NCBI RefSeq assembly: GCF_017377735.1
Contig: NZ_JAFVMH010000004.1
Location: 62,001-126,000 of the forward strand
Length of the DNA stretch: 64,000 bases
Direction of reading: 5' to 3'
DNA from: Acetobacter garciniae
Lineage (GTDB): Bacteria; Pseudomonadota; Alphaproteobacteria; Acetobacterales; Acetobacteraceae
Numbering within the stretch: position 1 is the first letter of the stretch; each line of letters begins with the position of its first letter. A program made the position numbers and the translations under genes. Below are positions 35,793 to 44,385 of the stretch, piece after piece. The notes beneath the pieces were generated by a model, which was given only the letters and a program-made list of their open reading frames with translations, did not search any database and was not told the origin of the DNA.

Positions 35793-35970
35793 AACCCTGC
35801 CCCGAAAAATCGCGGGACGGTACCTGGCACGGATTTTTTGAAACGAAACGGGGGATTTTCAGCCCCACGGGCGGGAAACAAGCGGCATAGACGGACCAAA
35901 AGGGGCCACACCGTGCTACCGCAACCCAGCACGCCCGCCCACACATCATGGCAGACAGGCTGGAGGGATA

Positions 35971-36858
35971 TTACCCCTCCAGCGCGGCGTTGCGCCTTGC
36001 GTCCACTTCCTTCTTCATGGCCGCCTGCACTTTTTCAAAGGCACGTACCTCGATCTGGCGCACGCGCTCACGCGAAATACCGTATTCCTGCGCAAGGTCT
36101 TCCAGCGTGGCCGGTTCGTCCTGCAGGCGCCGTTCGGTGAAAATGCGCCGCTCGCGCTCGTTCAGCGTTTCCAGCGCATTGGCCAGCAGCGCCTTGCGAC
36201 CGGACATTTCCTCGGCTTCGGCGTAGGTCTCTTCCTGGTTGTGCTGGTCGTCCACCAGCCGGTCCTGCCATTCACTGTCCTGATCGGCCTTGAGCGGGGC
36301 ATTCAGGCTGTGATCGGGGGCGGCCATGCGGCGGTTCATATCCACCACGTCCTGCTCGGACACGCCCAGCGTGGTTGCGATCTTGCTGACATGTTCGGGC
36401 TGCAGATCGCCTTCTTCCAGCGCCTGGATCTGGCCCTTGACCCGCCGCAGGTTGAAGAACAGCTTTTTCTGCGCAGCCGTGGTGCCCATTTTCACCAGCG
36501 ACCAGCTATGCAGGATATATTCCTGAATGGCCGCGCGAATCCACCACATCGCGTAGGTCGCCAGCCGGAAACCCTTTTCAGGGTCGAACCGCTTGACGGC
36601 CTGCATCATGCCGATATTGCCTTCGCTGATGAGTTCGTTCACCGGCAGGCCATAGCCGCGATACCCCATGGCGATCTTGGCGACCAGCCGCAGATGAGAC
36701 GTCACCAGCTTGTGCGCGGCCTTCACATCGCCCTTGTCGTGCCACAGGCGGGAAAGCTTGAGTTCTTCCTCGGGTGTGAGAATGGGATATTTGCGTATTT
36801 CCTGCAGGTACCTTGAAAGGTTGCTTTCAGGCCCAACATCGATAACGGAAGATACCAT
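35971..36858 (-). CDS. rpoH: RNA polymerase heat-shock sigma factor RpoH (sigma-32)
   Basis: A 295-residue alternative sigma factor. It has region 2 (HLRLVAKIAMGYRGYGLPVN, and RFDPEKGFRLATYAMWWIRA for core binding and the -10 element), the RpoH box QKKLFFNLRR (residues 130-139) that distinguishes it from RpoD and RpoS, and region 4 (EEYGISRERVRQIEVRAFEK-like ending). The ATG at 36858 is preferred because AGGGAGGAG lies 7 nt upstream; a GTG at 36918 would add 20 residues. The stop codon lies in the loop of a hairpin (35959-35967 with 35975-35983). An rluD-like gene lies upstream on the same strand, a common neighbour in alphaproteobacteria. Confidence 0.95.
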   Translation of the reverse strand: MVSSVIDVGPESNLSRYLQEIRKYPILTPEEELKLSRLWHDKGDVKAAHKLVTSHLRLVAKIAMGYRGYGLPVNELISEGNIGMMQAVKRFDPEKGFRLATYAMWWIRAAIQEYILHSWSLVKMGTTAAQKKLFFNLRRVKGQIQALEEGDLQPEHVSKIATTLGVSEQDVVDMNRRMAAPDHSLNAPLKADQDSEWQDRLVDDQHNQEETYAEAEEMSGRKALLANALETLNERERRIFTERRLQDEPATLEDLAQEYGISRERVRQIEVRAFEKVQAAMKKEVDARRNAALEG

Positions 36859-37196
36859 GTGCTGACTCCTCCCTGTGCTGAAAACTCCCTGCGGGGCGTT
36901 TGGTTCCTGTGTCGCCACAGCCGCCCCCCATAATCATGGAGGCAAGTCCCAGCACATTATGGACTATGTATGTGTCTCCTTCCCGCTCGCCCTCGCGATT
37001 GAGCAGCGAACAGGAACAGACTGCCCCGTCTTTTCTCCCTGACGGAAAAATGATGGAAGGGCTGCCTGAAGGGTGCGCCCCAAATGCCACCCGTGTCAAG
37101 GAAACAGCCCCGGGCCGGGGTTAAGCGCCGTTTTAACGGACCAAAATGGTACTGTTTTTTATGCGACTCGGAACAAGCCCGACCGGCAGGCCAGCC
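36859..37196. other. 338 bp region between rluD-like gene and rpoH
   Basis: This is leader and promoter space for rpoH, transcribed to the left. I see no gene and could not identify a sigma-32 or sigma-70 promoter with confidence. The only clear signal is the strong ribosome binding site AGGGAGGAG just before the rpoH ATG. Confidence 0.4.
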
Positions 37197-38321
37197 TCAT
37201 GCCCCGGATCGGTCTGCCGACAGGGCGGCGCGCAGGGCCTGCATGTCCGCGGGCATGGGGGTTTCGAACAGCAGGTTTTCGCCCGTGCGGGGGTGGGTAA
37301 AGCCCAGCCGGGCCGCATGCAGCGCCTGGCGGGAAAAATCGAGCGCCTGCGCCCGTGCCTCCGCCCCCAGCCCCTTGGCGGCGGCCGGAATACGCCGCAG
37401 GTAGAGCGGATCGCCGATCAGCGGGTGGCCGTTGGTTGAAAAATGCACCCGGATCTGGTGCGTGCGCCCGGTGGCCAGCCGGCATTCCACCAAGGCCGCC
37501 GCCGATCCGAAACATTCGAGCGTGCGGTAACGGGTCAGCGCCCATTTTCCGCCGCGCGGGGTCAGCGCCATGCGCTTGCGGTCGCGCTTGTCGCGCCCGA
37601 TCGCGCCTTCGTACTCCCCTTGCGCGGGGGCGGGCAGGCCCCAGGCAAAGGCCAGGTAGCACCGGTCGATCCGGCGCTGGGCGAAATCCTCCGACAGGGC
37701 CAGATGGGCCAGTTCCGTCTTGGCCACCACCATCACGCCGGATGTATCCTTGTCCAGCCGGTGGACGATACCCGGCCTGCGCTCCCCGCCAATCCCTTGC
37801 AGGCTGGCGCCGCAATGGGCGATCAGGCCGTTGACCAGCGTGCCCGTCTCGTTCCCCGGCGCGGGGTGGACGACCAGGCCCGCGGGCTTGTCCAGCACGA
37901 TCAGGTCGTCATCCTCATACAACACGGCAAAGGCCATGGCCTCGCCCTCCGGCGTTGCGGGGGCGGGTTGGGGCACGTCCAGCACAAGCTGCATGCCCCC
38001 GCGCACGGGCGCTGCGGGTTCGCGCAGGGTCTGGCCATTGCACAGCAGGTGCCCCGCTTCGATCAGCCCCTTGATACGCGAGCGCGACAGGGCCTGGAAC
38101 CGGGGCTGGGCCTGAAGCTGGCTGGCGGCCACCGCATGCGCGACATTTTCGGCCAGATAACGGTCCACACGTTCGCCCGCCTGATCCTGCGCCACCGTAA
38201 AGACCAGCGCGCCGGGCTGTTCGCATGGCTGGGAGGCTGGTTCCAAAGGCTGGGGGGCTGTATGGGGCAAACGCAGTTTGTCTCGCGGCAAAGGGGCGGG
38301 AAAAGAATGGAGTGTGTACAA
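37197..38321 (-). CDS. rluD: RluA-family pseudouridine synthase (RluD-like)
   Basis: A protein of up to 374 residues that isomerises uridine in ribosomal RNA. After a Pro-rich lead it has an S4-type RNA-binding domain (about residues 40-120, AGERVDRYLAENV, then LSRSRIKGLIEAGHLLCNG) and the catalytic domain with VLDKPAGLVVHP and the signature HRLDKDTSG, where the Asp is the nucleophile, followed by CRLATGRTHQIRVH. The frame opens with a TTG at 38321 and has no in-frame ATG before about residue 110, inside the catalytic region, so a TTG or GTG start is likely. The exact 23S target (RluD-type versus RluC-type) is inferred from the neighbour rpoH. Confidence 0.87.
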   Translation of the reverse strand: MYTLHSFPAPLPRDKLRLPHTAPQPLEPASQPCEQPGALVFTVAQDQAGERVDRYLAENVAHAVAASQLQAQPRFQALSRSRIKGLIEAGHLLCNGQTLREPAAPVRGGMQLVLDVPQPAPATPEGEAMAFAVLYEDDDLIVLDKPAGLVVHPAPGNETGTLVNGLIAHCGASLQGIGGERRPGIVHRLDKDTSGVMVVAKTELAHLALSEDFAQRRIDRCYLAFAWGLPAPAQGEYEGAIGRDKRDRKRMALTPRGGKWALTRYRTLECFGSAAALVECRLATGRTHQIRVHFSTNGHPLIGDPLYLRRIPAAAKGLGAEARAQALDFSRQALHAARLGFTHPRTGENLLFETPMPADMQALRAALSADRSGA

Positions 38322-38498
38322 ACCATTTTACCCCGTACCGTCAAGCATGATGCGGTTTTTTACCGGCACGTGGACATTCGATCCCCCTTCAGCCACGACA
38401 GGCCCCTTTTCTTGGGGCGACAACTGCCGCAATCATAAGATGATCATGACAGCAGCCAGCCCCCGCGCCCCCAGACCAGCCACGCCCGGAGCGCCCCG

Positions 38499-39575
38499 AT
38501 GAACAACATTGGGGCGGCGGATATCTCTGACGCAGGGGCCACAGGCGTCGGGCGGGCCTATGCCACGGCCTTGCGCCGCAGGCTGGGCGTGCTGGGGCTG
38601 CTGGGGGTGGCAGTACTGGCCTCTCTGATCGCGGATATTGCTGTGGGACCGGCTGCAATTTCTCCCCCCGCCCTGATGCACGCGCTGTTCTCCCCCGCCG
38701 CCGCCCCGCCTGAGACCGTGCTGATCCTGTGGCAGATCCGCCTGCCCTATGCGCTGATGGCCGCCTGCGTGGGTGGGGCGCTGGGCCTTGCCGGGGCGGA
38801 AATGCAGACCGTGCTGGCCAACCCGCTGGCAAGCCCGTTCACGCTGGGTACCTCGGCCGCAGGGGCCTTTGGGGCATCGCTGGCCATTGTGCTGGACTGG
38901 CATGTGGGCGGGGTGCCGCAAACCTGGCTGGTGGCGGGCTGCGCCTTCGTGTTCGCGGTAATCGGGGTTGTCGTGCTCGACCTGCTCACGCGCCTGCGCC
39001 CGGCCGATACCGGCACCGTCATCCTGTGTGGCGTGGCGCTGGTGTTCTGCTTCCAGGCCCTGGTCTCGCTCATGCAGTTCGTCGCCAGCGAAGATACGTT
39101 GCAGGACCTTGTGTTCTGGACGCTGGGCAGCCTGAACCGCGCCACATGGCCGGCCATTGCGCTGCTGGGCGCCGCCCTTGCCTGTGTGGTGCCCTTTTCG
39201 CTGCGGGCCGCCTGGGGGCTGACGGTCCTGCGCATGGGAGAAGAGCGCGCGGCAAGCCTTGGCGTGGACGTGCCCCGCCTGCGCCGCGCGGCCCTGCTGC
39301 GGATCTGCCTGCTGAGCGCGCTGGCCGTGGCCTTTGTGGGGATCATCGGCTTTATTGGGCTGGTGGCCCCGCATATCGCCCGCCGGCTGGTGGGGGAAGA
39401 CCACAGGTTCTACCTGCCGGCCAGCCTGCTGGGCGGGGCGTTCATCCTGTCCACCGCGGCCCTTGTGGCGCGTGTGCTCGTACCCGGCGTGGTGGTGCCG
39501 ACCGGCATCGTGACGGCACTGGTGGGCATTCCGTTCTTTCTGGCCATTATCCTCAGACGCCAAGTCCTGTCATGA
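38499..39575 (+). CDS. FecCD-family ABC transporter permease (iron-siderophore/cobalamin type)
   Basis: A 358-residue inner-membrane permease with about nine to ten membrane segments. Family blocks are WQIRLPYALMAACVGGALGL, AGAEMQTVLANPLASPFTLG near residue 105, GSLNRATWPAIALLG, the FVGIIGFIGLVAPHIARRLV loop that contacts the ATPase, and a closing PTGIVTALVGIPFF. It overlaps the ATPase gene by 4 bp (ATGA). This type imports iron-siderophores, haem or cobalamin. No gene for a periplasmic binding protein or outer-membrane receptor lies next to it in the window, so the ligand is unknown. The first 40 residues are not conserved. Confidence 0.92.
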   Translation: MNNIGAADISDAGATGVGRAYATALRRRLGVLGLLGVAVLASLIADIAVGPAAISPPALMHALFSPAAAPPETVLILWQIRLPYALMAACVGGALGLAGAEMQTVLANPLASPFTLGTSAAGAFGASLAIVLDWHVGGVPQTWLVAGCAFVFAVIGVVVLDLLTRLRPADTGTVILCGVALVFCFQALVSLMQFVASEDTLQDLVFWTLGSLNRATWPAIALLGAALACVVPFSLRAAWGLTVLRMGEERAASLGVDVPRLRRAALLRICLLSALAVAFVGIIGFIGLVAPHIARRLVGEDHRFYLPASLLGGAFILSTAALVARVLVPGVVVPTGIVTALVGIPFFLAIILRRQVLS

Positions 39576-40537
39576 ACGCCCCCGCCAGCGACACCGGGCT
39601 GATGGCGCAAAACCTGTTCGTCAGCCATGGCAGGCGCATGGTCCTGCACGGGGTAACGGTCGGGCCGTTCGGGCCCGGCACGCTCAATGCCGTACTTGGC
39701 CCCAATGGCAGCGGCAAATCCACCCTGCTGCGCGCCATGAGCGGGCTTGTCCCCCTGCGCGGGGCGGTAACGCTCGACGGCCAGGATCTTGGCCGCCTGC
39801 GCCTGCCCGCGCGTTCGCAACGCTGCCTTTACCTGCCGCAAAGCCTGCCCGAACCCATGCAGATCACGGTTATCGAGGCCATGATGGCGGCGCGCCACGT
39901 CATGCCCGCGCCCGTCCGGCAGCAGGCCGCGCCTTCACCACCCGCCGCCCTGCCGGACGGGCGCGGAACGCGTGTCAGCACGATTGGCACCGCCGGTAGC
40001 ACCTTACCCGGCGTAGCGGCTGACCCGACGGGGTGCGCGGGCCAGATTGCACGGGGCAGCCTACCGAACGGCACGTCCAGCGGGCCGGAAGCCGCGTTGG
40101 CCTGGCTCGAGCATATGGGAATCGCGCATCTGGCCATGCGGGGCCTGCGCGAACTCTCGGGCGGGCAGCGCCAGTTGGTGGGGCTGGCCCAGGCACTCAG
40201 CCGCAGGCCCCGGGCGCTGCTGCTGGATGAACCGCTCAGCGCGCTGGACCCTTATTACCAGCAACGGGTCATGGACCTGCTGGCGCATGAAGCGCGTGAA
40301 ACCGGGCTGGTCGTGGTGCTGGTGCTCCATGACCTGAACATGGCGCTTGCCCGCTGTCACAACGCAAGCGTGCTGAATGACGGGCGGATAGAAGCCTCCG
40401 GCCCGCCGGAGACGGTGCTGACACCCGCACTCCTGCGGCGCGTCTACCGTATCGATGCCTGCCTGGACACCGGGGCTTCGGGGCAGCGCTTCCTCAGCGT
40501 GCGCGGCGTGGCCCCGGCACCCCGGAGCATGGCCTGA
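39572..40537 (+). CDS. FecE-type ABC transporter ATP-binding protein with an inserted linker
   Basis: A 321-residue ATPase that powers the permease encoded just upstream. Walker A is GPNGSGKS (43-50), the Q-loop Gln is residue 90 (LYLPQS), the signature is LSGGQ (195-199), Walker B is ALLLDEP (about 214-221) and the switch His is 253. Between Q-loop and signature lie about 60 extra residues (112-172) rich in Pro, Ala, Gly, Ser and Thr that ordinary FecE-type ATPases lack. ATG at 39572 overlaps the permease stop by 4 bp. All catalytic motifs are intact, so the insertion is probably a surface loop. Confidence 0.9.
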   Translation: MNAPASDTGLMAQNLFVSHGRRMVLHGVTVGPFGPGTLNAVLGPNGSGKSTLLRAMSGLVPLRGAVTLDGQDLGRLRLPARSQRCLYLPQSLPEPMQITVIEAMMAARHVMPAPVRQQAAPSPPAALPDGRGTRVSTIGTAGSTLPGVAADPTGCAGQIARGSLPNGTSSGPEAALAWLEHMGIAHLAMRGLRELSGGQRQLVGLAQALSRRPRALLLDEPLSALDPYYQQRVMDLLAHEARETGLVVVLVLHDLNMALARCHNASVLNDGRIEASGPPETVLTPALLRRVYRIDACLDTGASGQRFLSVRGVAPAPRSMA

Positions 40538-40662
40538 AAATCGCACCTCCGCCGCGGGTTCTTATGGCCAGGCCGGGCGCACACCCCCGCCGTTATCGGC
40601 TTTGAAATTGGCCCACACGGCATCAGATTGACGACACCGGCAGGCCGATATCGCCGCCCCGC

Positions 40663-42204
40663 TCAGGTTCCGCAATAGGTGTATTGGACACGTTCCTGCG
40701 GCGTGGGCGGGGCTGCAAAATGATCGCGCCCGGGCTGGGTTTCGTAAGGCTTTGCCAGCACGGCCAGCATTTCCTCGAACGGAGCGTAGTCATCGTGCTC
40801 GATGGCGGCGGTGATCATGGCCTCCACCAGATGATTGCGCGGAATATAGCACGGGTTCACCGCCCGCATGCGTGCGGCGCGTTCCTCGGCTGTGGCTGTC
40901 CCGTGCAATGCGATGCGCTGACGCCACTGCGCAAGCCATGGCGCGAAGGCTTCGGCCATGGCGGGCGGCCAGTCGGCAGAGGTGGCTGCGTCAATGACCG
41001 CGCCGCTGCTGAGCGCGCGGAACGTGTTGGTAAAATCTGCCTGTGTAGCCTGCATGGTTTCAAGCAGGGCGTGGAACAGGGTTTCATCCTGCGTGTCTTC
41101 CCCCTCCAGCCCCAGCTTGGCGCGCATGCCCGCGAAATACGCGTCGTGAAAGCGGGCATGAAAGCCCGCCAGCGCCTGTTGCGCGTATTCCACGGCCTGA
41201 TCTTCATCTTCGGACAGGAGCGGCAGCAGCGCTTCGGCCAGGCGGGTCAGGTTCCACAGGGCTATGCTGGGCTGGTTCGTATAGGCGTAGCGGCCATGTT
41301 CGTCGATGAAGCTGAACACCGTGGCGGGGTCGTACTGGTCCATGAACGCGCAGGGGCCGTAATCGATCGTCTCGCCCGAGATCGCCATGTTGTCCGTATT
41401 CATCACGCCGTGGATGAAGCCGATCAGCATCCAGTGCGCCACAAGCCCGGCCTGCGCGGCCACGACCCCTTGCAGAAACGCCACGTAAGGGTGGGTCGCC
41501 CCCGCGGCTTCGGGCGCATGGCGGGCTATGGCGAAATCGGCCAGCAGGCGCAGGCCCGCCACATCCTGCCGTGCCGCGAAATACTGGAACGTGCCGACCC
41601 GGATATGACTTGCCGCCACCCGCACAATCATGCCGCCGGGCAGCGGTTTTTCCCGCATGACAGTCTCACCCGTGCGCAGGGCCGCCAGCGCCCTTGTGGT
41701 GGGCACGCCCAATGCCGCCATGCTTTCGCTCAGCAGGTATTCGCGCAGCACAGGCCCCAACGCGGCGCGGCCATCCCCCCGGCGCGAAAACGCCGTGCGT
41801 CCCGAACCCTTGATCTGGATTTCACGCTCACGCCCGTGGATGTCGCGCACATCGCCCAGCAGCAGGGCACGCCCATCCCCCAGGCGGGAGACGAAATGCC
41901 CGAACTGGTGCCCGGCATAGGCCAGCGCCAAAGGCCGTACGCCCTGTGGCATATGGCTGGCCGAAAGCATGGCCACCCCGTCCGGTCCGGCCAGCCAGTC
42001 CGCATCCAGGCCAAGTTCGGCCGCCAGCGGGCGGTTGAGGTGGATAAGCCGCGCATCCGCCACGGGGGACAGTTCGGGCGGGGCGTAGAACCGTTCGGGC
42101 AGGCCGTCGTAACTCTGCCGCATGTCGCCCCAGGGTAGGGTGGTTGCGCCTGCATGAGCCATGTGGGGCTGTCCTTGAGGATGATGTGAGCCAGATTGCG
42201 ACAT
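40663..42204 (-). CDS. selO: Protein adenylyltransferase SelO (YdiU)
   Basis: A 513-residue pseudokinase-fold enzyme that transfers AMP from ATP to protein Ser/Thr/Tyr. Typical pieces are YAGHQFGHFVSRLGDGRALL, then IQIKGSGRTAFSRRGDGRAA for nucleotide binding, LREYLLSESMAALGVPTTRA, the HGVMNTDNMAISGETIDYGP catalytic region (Asn and Asp for metal) and YDPATVFSFID. It ends in the family-like YTYCGT, with the penultimate-region Cys of the SelO tail. The ATG at 42204 is chosen with AAGGTGG upstream; the next ATG at 42162 is also possible. The longer upstream frame overlaps the ilvE leader and is not family-like. Confidence 0.93.
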   Translation of the reverse strand: MSQSGSHHPQGQPHMAHAGATTLPWGDMRQSYDGLPERFYAPPELSPVADARLIHLNRPLAAELGLDADWLAGPDGVAMLSASHMPQGVRPLALAYAGHQFGHFVSRLGDGRALLLGDVRDIHGREREIQIKGSGRTAFSRRGDGRAALGPVLREYLLSESMAALGVPTTRALAALRTGETVMREKPLPGGMIVRVAASHIRVGTFQYFAARQDVAGLRLLADFAIARHAPEAAGATHPYVAFLQGVVAAQAGLVAHWMLIGFIHGVMNTDNMAISGETIDYGPCAFMDQYDPATVFSFIDEHGRYAYTNQPSIALWNLTRLAEALLPLLSEDEDQAVEYAQQALAGFHARFHDAYFAGMRAKLGLEGEDTQDETLFHALLETMQATQADFTNTFRALSSGAVIDAATSADWPPAMAEAFAPWLAQWRQRIALHGTATAEERAARMRAVNPCYIPRNHLVEAMITAAIEHDDYAPFEEMLAVLAKPYETQPGRDHFAAPPTPQERVQYTYCGT

Positions 42205-42544
42205 TACAGTGCACCACCTTGTGAACAGGATACAGGCCGGATAACGCCCCCAGGCCCCGTGCAACAGGCCGGGGTGGGGCAGAAAAGCCTGCGCGCGGGA
42301 ACAACGCAGCCCCCGCGCCATGGCAGGGGTGGCGGCCTGTCTCCTGTCTGGCACAGCTCGGCCGAACATGATAGGGAAGACCTCCGCCGGGCTTATCCCC
42401 GACATGCTCTTTCCCCGACAGGGTCTTTGAGCCGGCAGGTCCATGCGCGCCATGCCCGCCAAGCGCAATGCCCCGCCCGCCAACCGTGCTACGGCACAAC
42501 CCGACACCTGCCCGAATACCAGTGCCGCGGAGACACCAGAACCG
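42205..42544. other. 340 bp divergent region between selO and ilvE
   Basis: The region must hold both promoters. It is G+C-rich, and I found no T-tract attenuator, leader peptide rich in Leu/Ile/Val codons, or recognisable riboswitch. The ilvE frame stays open back to 42443, but its upstream part is not conserved-looking. Confidence 0.4.
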
Positions 42545-43660
42545 ATGACCACCGCCCCTGACACGGCCCTAGAGACAGCCTTCAAGATCACGCGCAAGAC
42601 CGATGGCATTTCCGCCGTCGAACGTGAACGCCTTGTGGCCGACCCCGGTTTCGGCCGGGCCTTCACCGACCATATGGCTGTCATCACCTATACGGAAGGC
42701 AGGGGCTGGCATTCACCCGAAATTCTGCCCCGCCAGCCGCTGATGCTGGACCCCGCGGCCTCTGTCCTGCATTACGCGCAGGAAATTTTCGAAGGCATGA
42801 AGGCCTACCGCGCCCCCGATGGCGGCATTCTGCTGTTCCGCCCCGAAGCCAATGCCCGCCGGTTCCAGAAATCGGCCGAACGCATGGCCATGGCCCAACT
42901 GCCCGAAGACCTGTTCCTGGAAGCGGTGGACCAACTGGTCACGATCGACCAGGCCTGGGTGCCCAAGCCCGAAGTCGGCACGCTGTATATCCGCCCGTTC
43001 ATGATCGCGACGGAAGCGGCATTGGGCGTGAAGCCGTCGGCCGAATTCAAGTTCATTGTCATCGCCTGTGCGGCGGGGGAATATTTCTCCTCCGATGCGG
43101 GGGCGGTTTCGGTGTGGGTGGAAGAAAATTCCGTCCGTGCCTCACGCGGGGGGACGGGCATTGCCAAATGCGGCGGCAATTACGCCGCAAGCCTGACCGC
43201 CCAGATGGAAGGCAAGGCCCATGGCTGCCACCAGGTGCTGTTTCTCGACGCCGAGGAACGCCGCTGGCTGGAAGAAATGGGCGGCATGAACGTCATGATG
43301 GTGTTCGAAGACGGCACGTTGGTAACGCCCCCGCTGGATACCGGGACCATCCTGCACGGTATCACGCGGGATTCGCTGCTGACTCTGGCGCGCGATAACG
43401 GCCTGACCGTAAAGGAAGAGCGCTACGCGATCGACCAGCTTTACGCGGACGCCGCTGCTGGTCGCCTGAAGGAAGTGTTTGCCTGCGGCACCGCCGCCGT
43501 CGTGACCCCCATCGGCACGTTCAAGAGTGGGAAGGGCGACTGCACCATTGGCGATGGCAGGAGCACTGGCCCCGTGACCGCGAAGCTGCGCCAGACGCTG
43601 TGCGATATCCAGTTCGGCCGCACCAACGATCCGCATGACTGGGTCAAGCGGGTCGTCTGA
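42545..43660 (+). CDS. ilvE: Branched-chain amino acid aminotransferase
   Basis: A 371-residue fold-type IV PLP aminotransferase for the last step of Leu, Ile and Val synthesis and the first of their breakdown. Conserved parts are HYAQEIFEGMKAYRAPDGGI, LFRPEANARRFQKSAERMAM, IRPFMIATEAALGVKPS, the GIAKCGGNYAASLTAQMEG block with the cofactor lysine and EVFACGTAAVVTPIG for the phosphate cup. This is the longer, eukaryote-like IlvE type common in Actinobacteria and some alphaproteobacteria. ATG at 42545 gives the usual length; a start at 42443 would add 34 non-conserved residues. A lipoprotein gene follows after 85 bp. Confidence 0.92.
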   Translation: MTTAPDTALETAFKITRKTDGISAVERERLVADPGFGRAFTDHMAVITYTEGRGWHSPEILPRQPLMLDPAASVLHYAQEIFEGMKAYRAPDGGILLFRPEANARRFQKSAERMAMAQLPEDLFLEAVDQLVTIDQAWVPKPEVGTLYIRPFMIATEAALGVKPSAEFKFIVIACAAGEYFSSDAGAVSVWVEENSVRASRGGTGIAKCGGNYAASLTAQMEGKAHGCHQVLFLDAEERRWLEEMGGMNVMMVFEDGTLVTPPLDTGTILHGITRDSLLTLARDNGLTVKEERYAIDQLYADAAAGRLKEVFACGTAAVVTPIGTFKSGKGDCTIGDGRSTGPVTAKLRQTLCDIQFGRTNDPHDWVKRVV

Positions 43661-43745
43661 CCCCCTGCCCTGTCGCGTGCGACCTGACGGGCCGCATGAC
43701 GACAGGGGCATGCGCAGGCCGATCCTTCAGTGGGGAGAGCAGACC

Positions 43746-44228
43746 ATGAGCACACGCCTGACAGCCCTGCCGCGCATGGCGGCCCTTCTGGCGGTACTGG
43801 GGCTGCTGCCGTCCTGTGAGAGTGCGCGCGATCGCACCCTGGCGAAGGAAGACCATCTGGCGGCGGCGGGCTTCGCCTTCCAGCCTGCCAGCACGCCCCA
43901 GCGCCAGGCCATGCTGAACCGCCTGCCGCCGCACCGTTTTGTCCGGCGCGTGCGGGGTGGGCAGCTCTTTTACATCTATTCCGACCCCGCCGTGTGCGAC
44001 TGCCTGTATGTGGGGGACGAAAGTGCTTATGCCCGCTACCAGCAATACCGGCAGGCCAAGGCGTTGGCCGACGAACAGCAGGCCACCGCCATGGAATACC
44101 AGGATGCGTCGTGGAACTGGGGCGCATGGGGCCCGTGGGGCGGCGGCCCATGGGTCGGGCGCGGATGGTATGGCTGGAATCCGTCCTGGGGCAACTGGGA
44201 CCCGGGCATGGGCCCCGTCGGATGGTGA
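43746..44228 (+). CDS. Small lipoprotein with Trp/Gly-rich tail
   Basis: A 160-residue predicted lipoprotein of unknown function. The first 24 residues form a signal peptide ending in LGLLPSC, a lipobox with Cys24. The middle contains PHRFVRRVRGGQLFYIYSDP and CDCLYVGDESAYARYQQYRQ, and the last 40 residues are strikingly rich in Trp and Gly (WNWGAWGPWGGGPWVGRGWY). GGGGAGAGC just before the ATG is a strong ribosome binding site. Similar short envelope lipoproteins occur in Acetobacteraceae, but I know of no assigned role. It may be cotranscribed with ilvE and lies 157 bp before polA. Confidence 0.75.
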   Translation: MSTRLTALPRMAALLAVLGLLPSCESARDRTLAKEDHLAAAGFAFQPASTPQRQAMLNRLPPHRFVRRVRGGQLFYIYSDPAVCDCLYVGDESAYARYQQYRQAKALADEQQATAMEYQDASWNWGAWGPWGGGPWVGRGWYGWNPSWGNWDPGMGPVGW

Positions 44229-44385
44229 CATCCGGCCCCATGCCGGATAAGCCGCTACTCCCCCTCCCCAGGCCCGATACCCCGAGGCTGGACAACACGA
44301 CGCAAGGCGCATATCCCCAGACGATGCTGACCGCACGCCCCGCTCTTTTCCGCCCCACCCTGTCCTGTTCCATACGGGCCTGACC

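Noticed and set aside
38729..39571. Long N-terminal extension of the ABC ATPase frame
   Set aside because: This part is the permease gene read in another frame. The ATPase starts at ATG 39572, which overlaps the permease stop by 4 bp, and Walker A follows at the normal distance.
42205..42544. Riboswitch or attenuator before ilvE
   Set aside because: I looked for a leader peptide with branched-chain codons, a T-tract hairpin and cobalamin-type conserved boxes, and found none.
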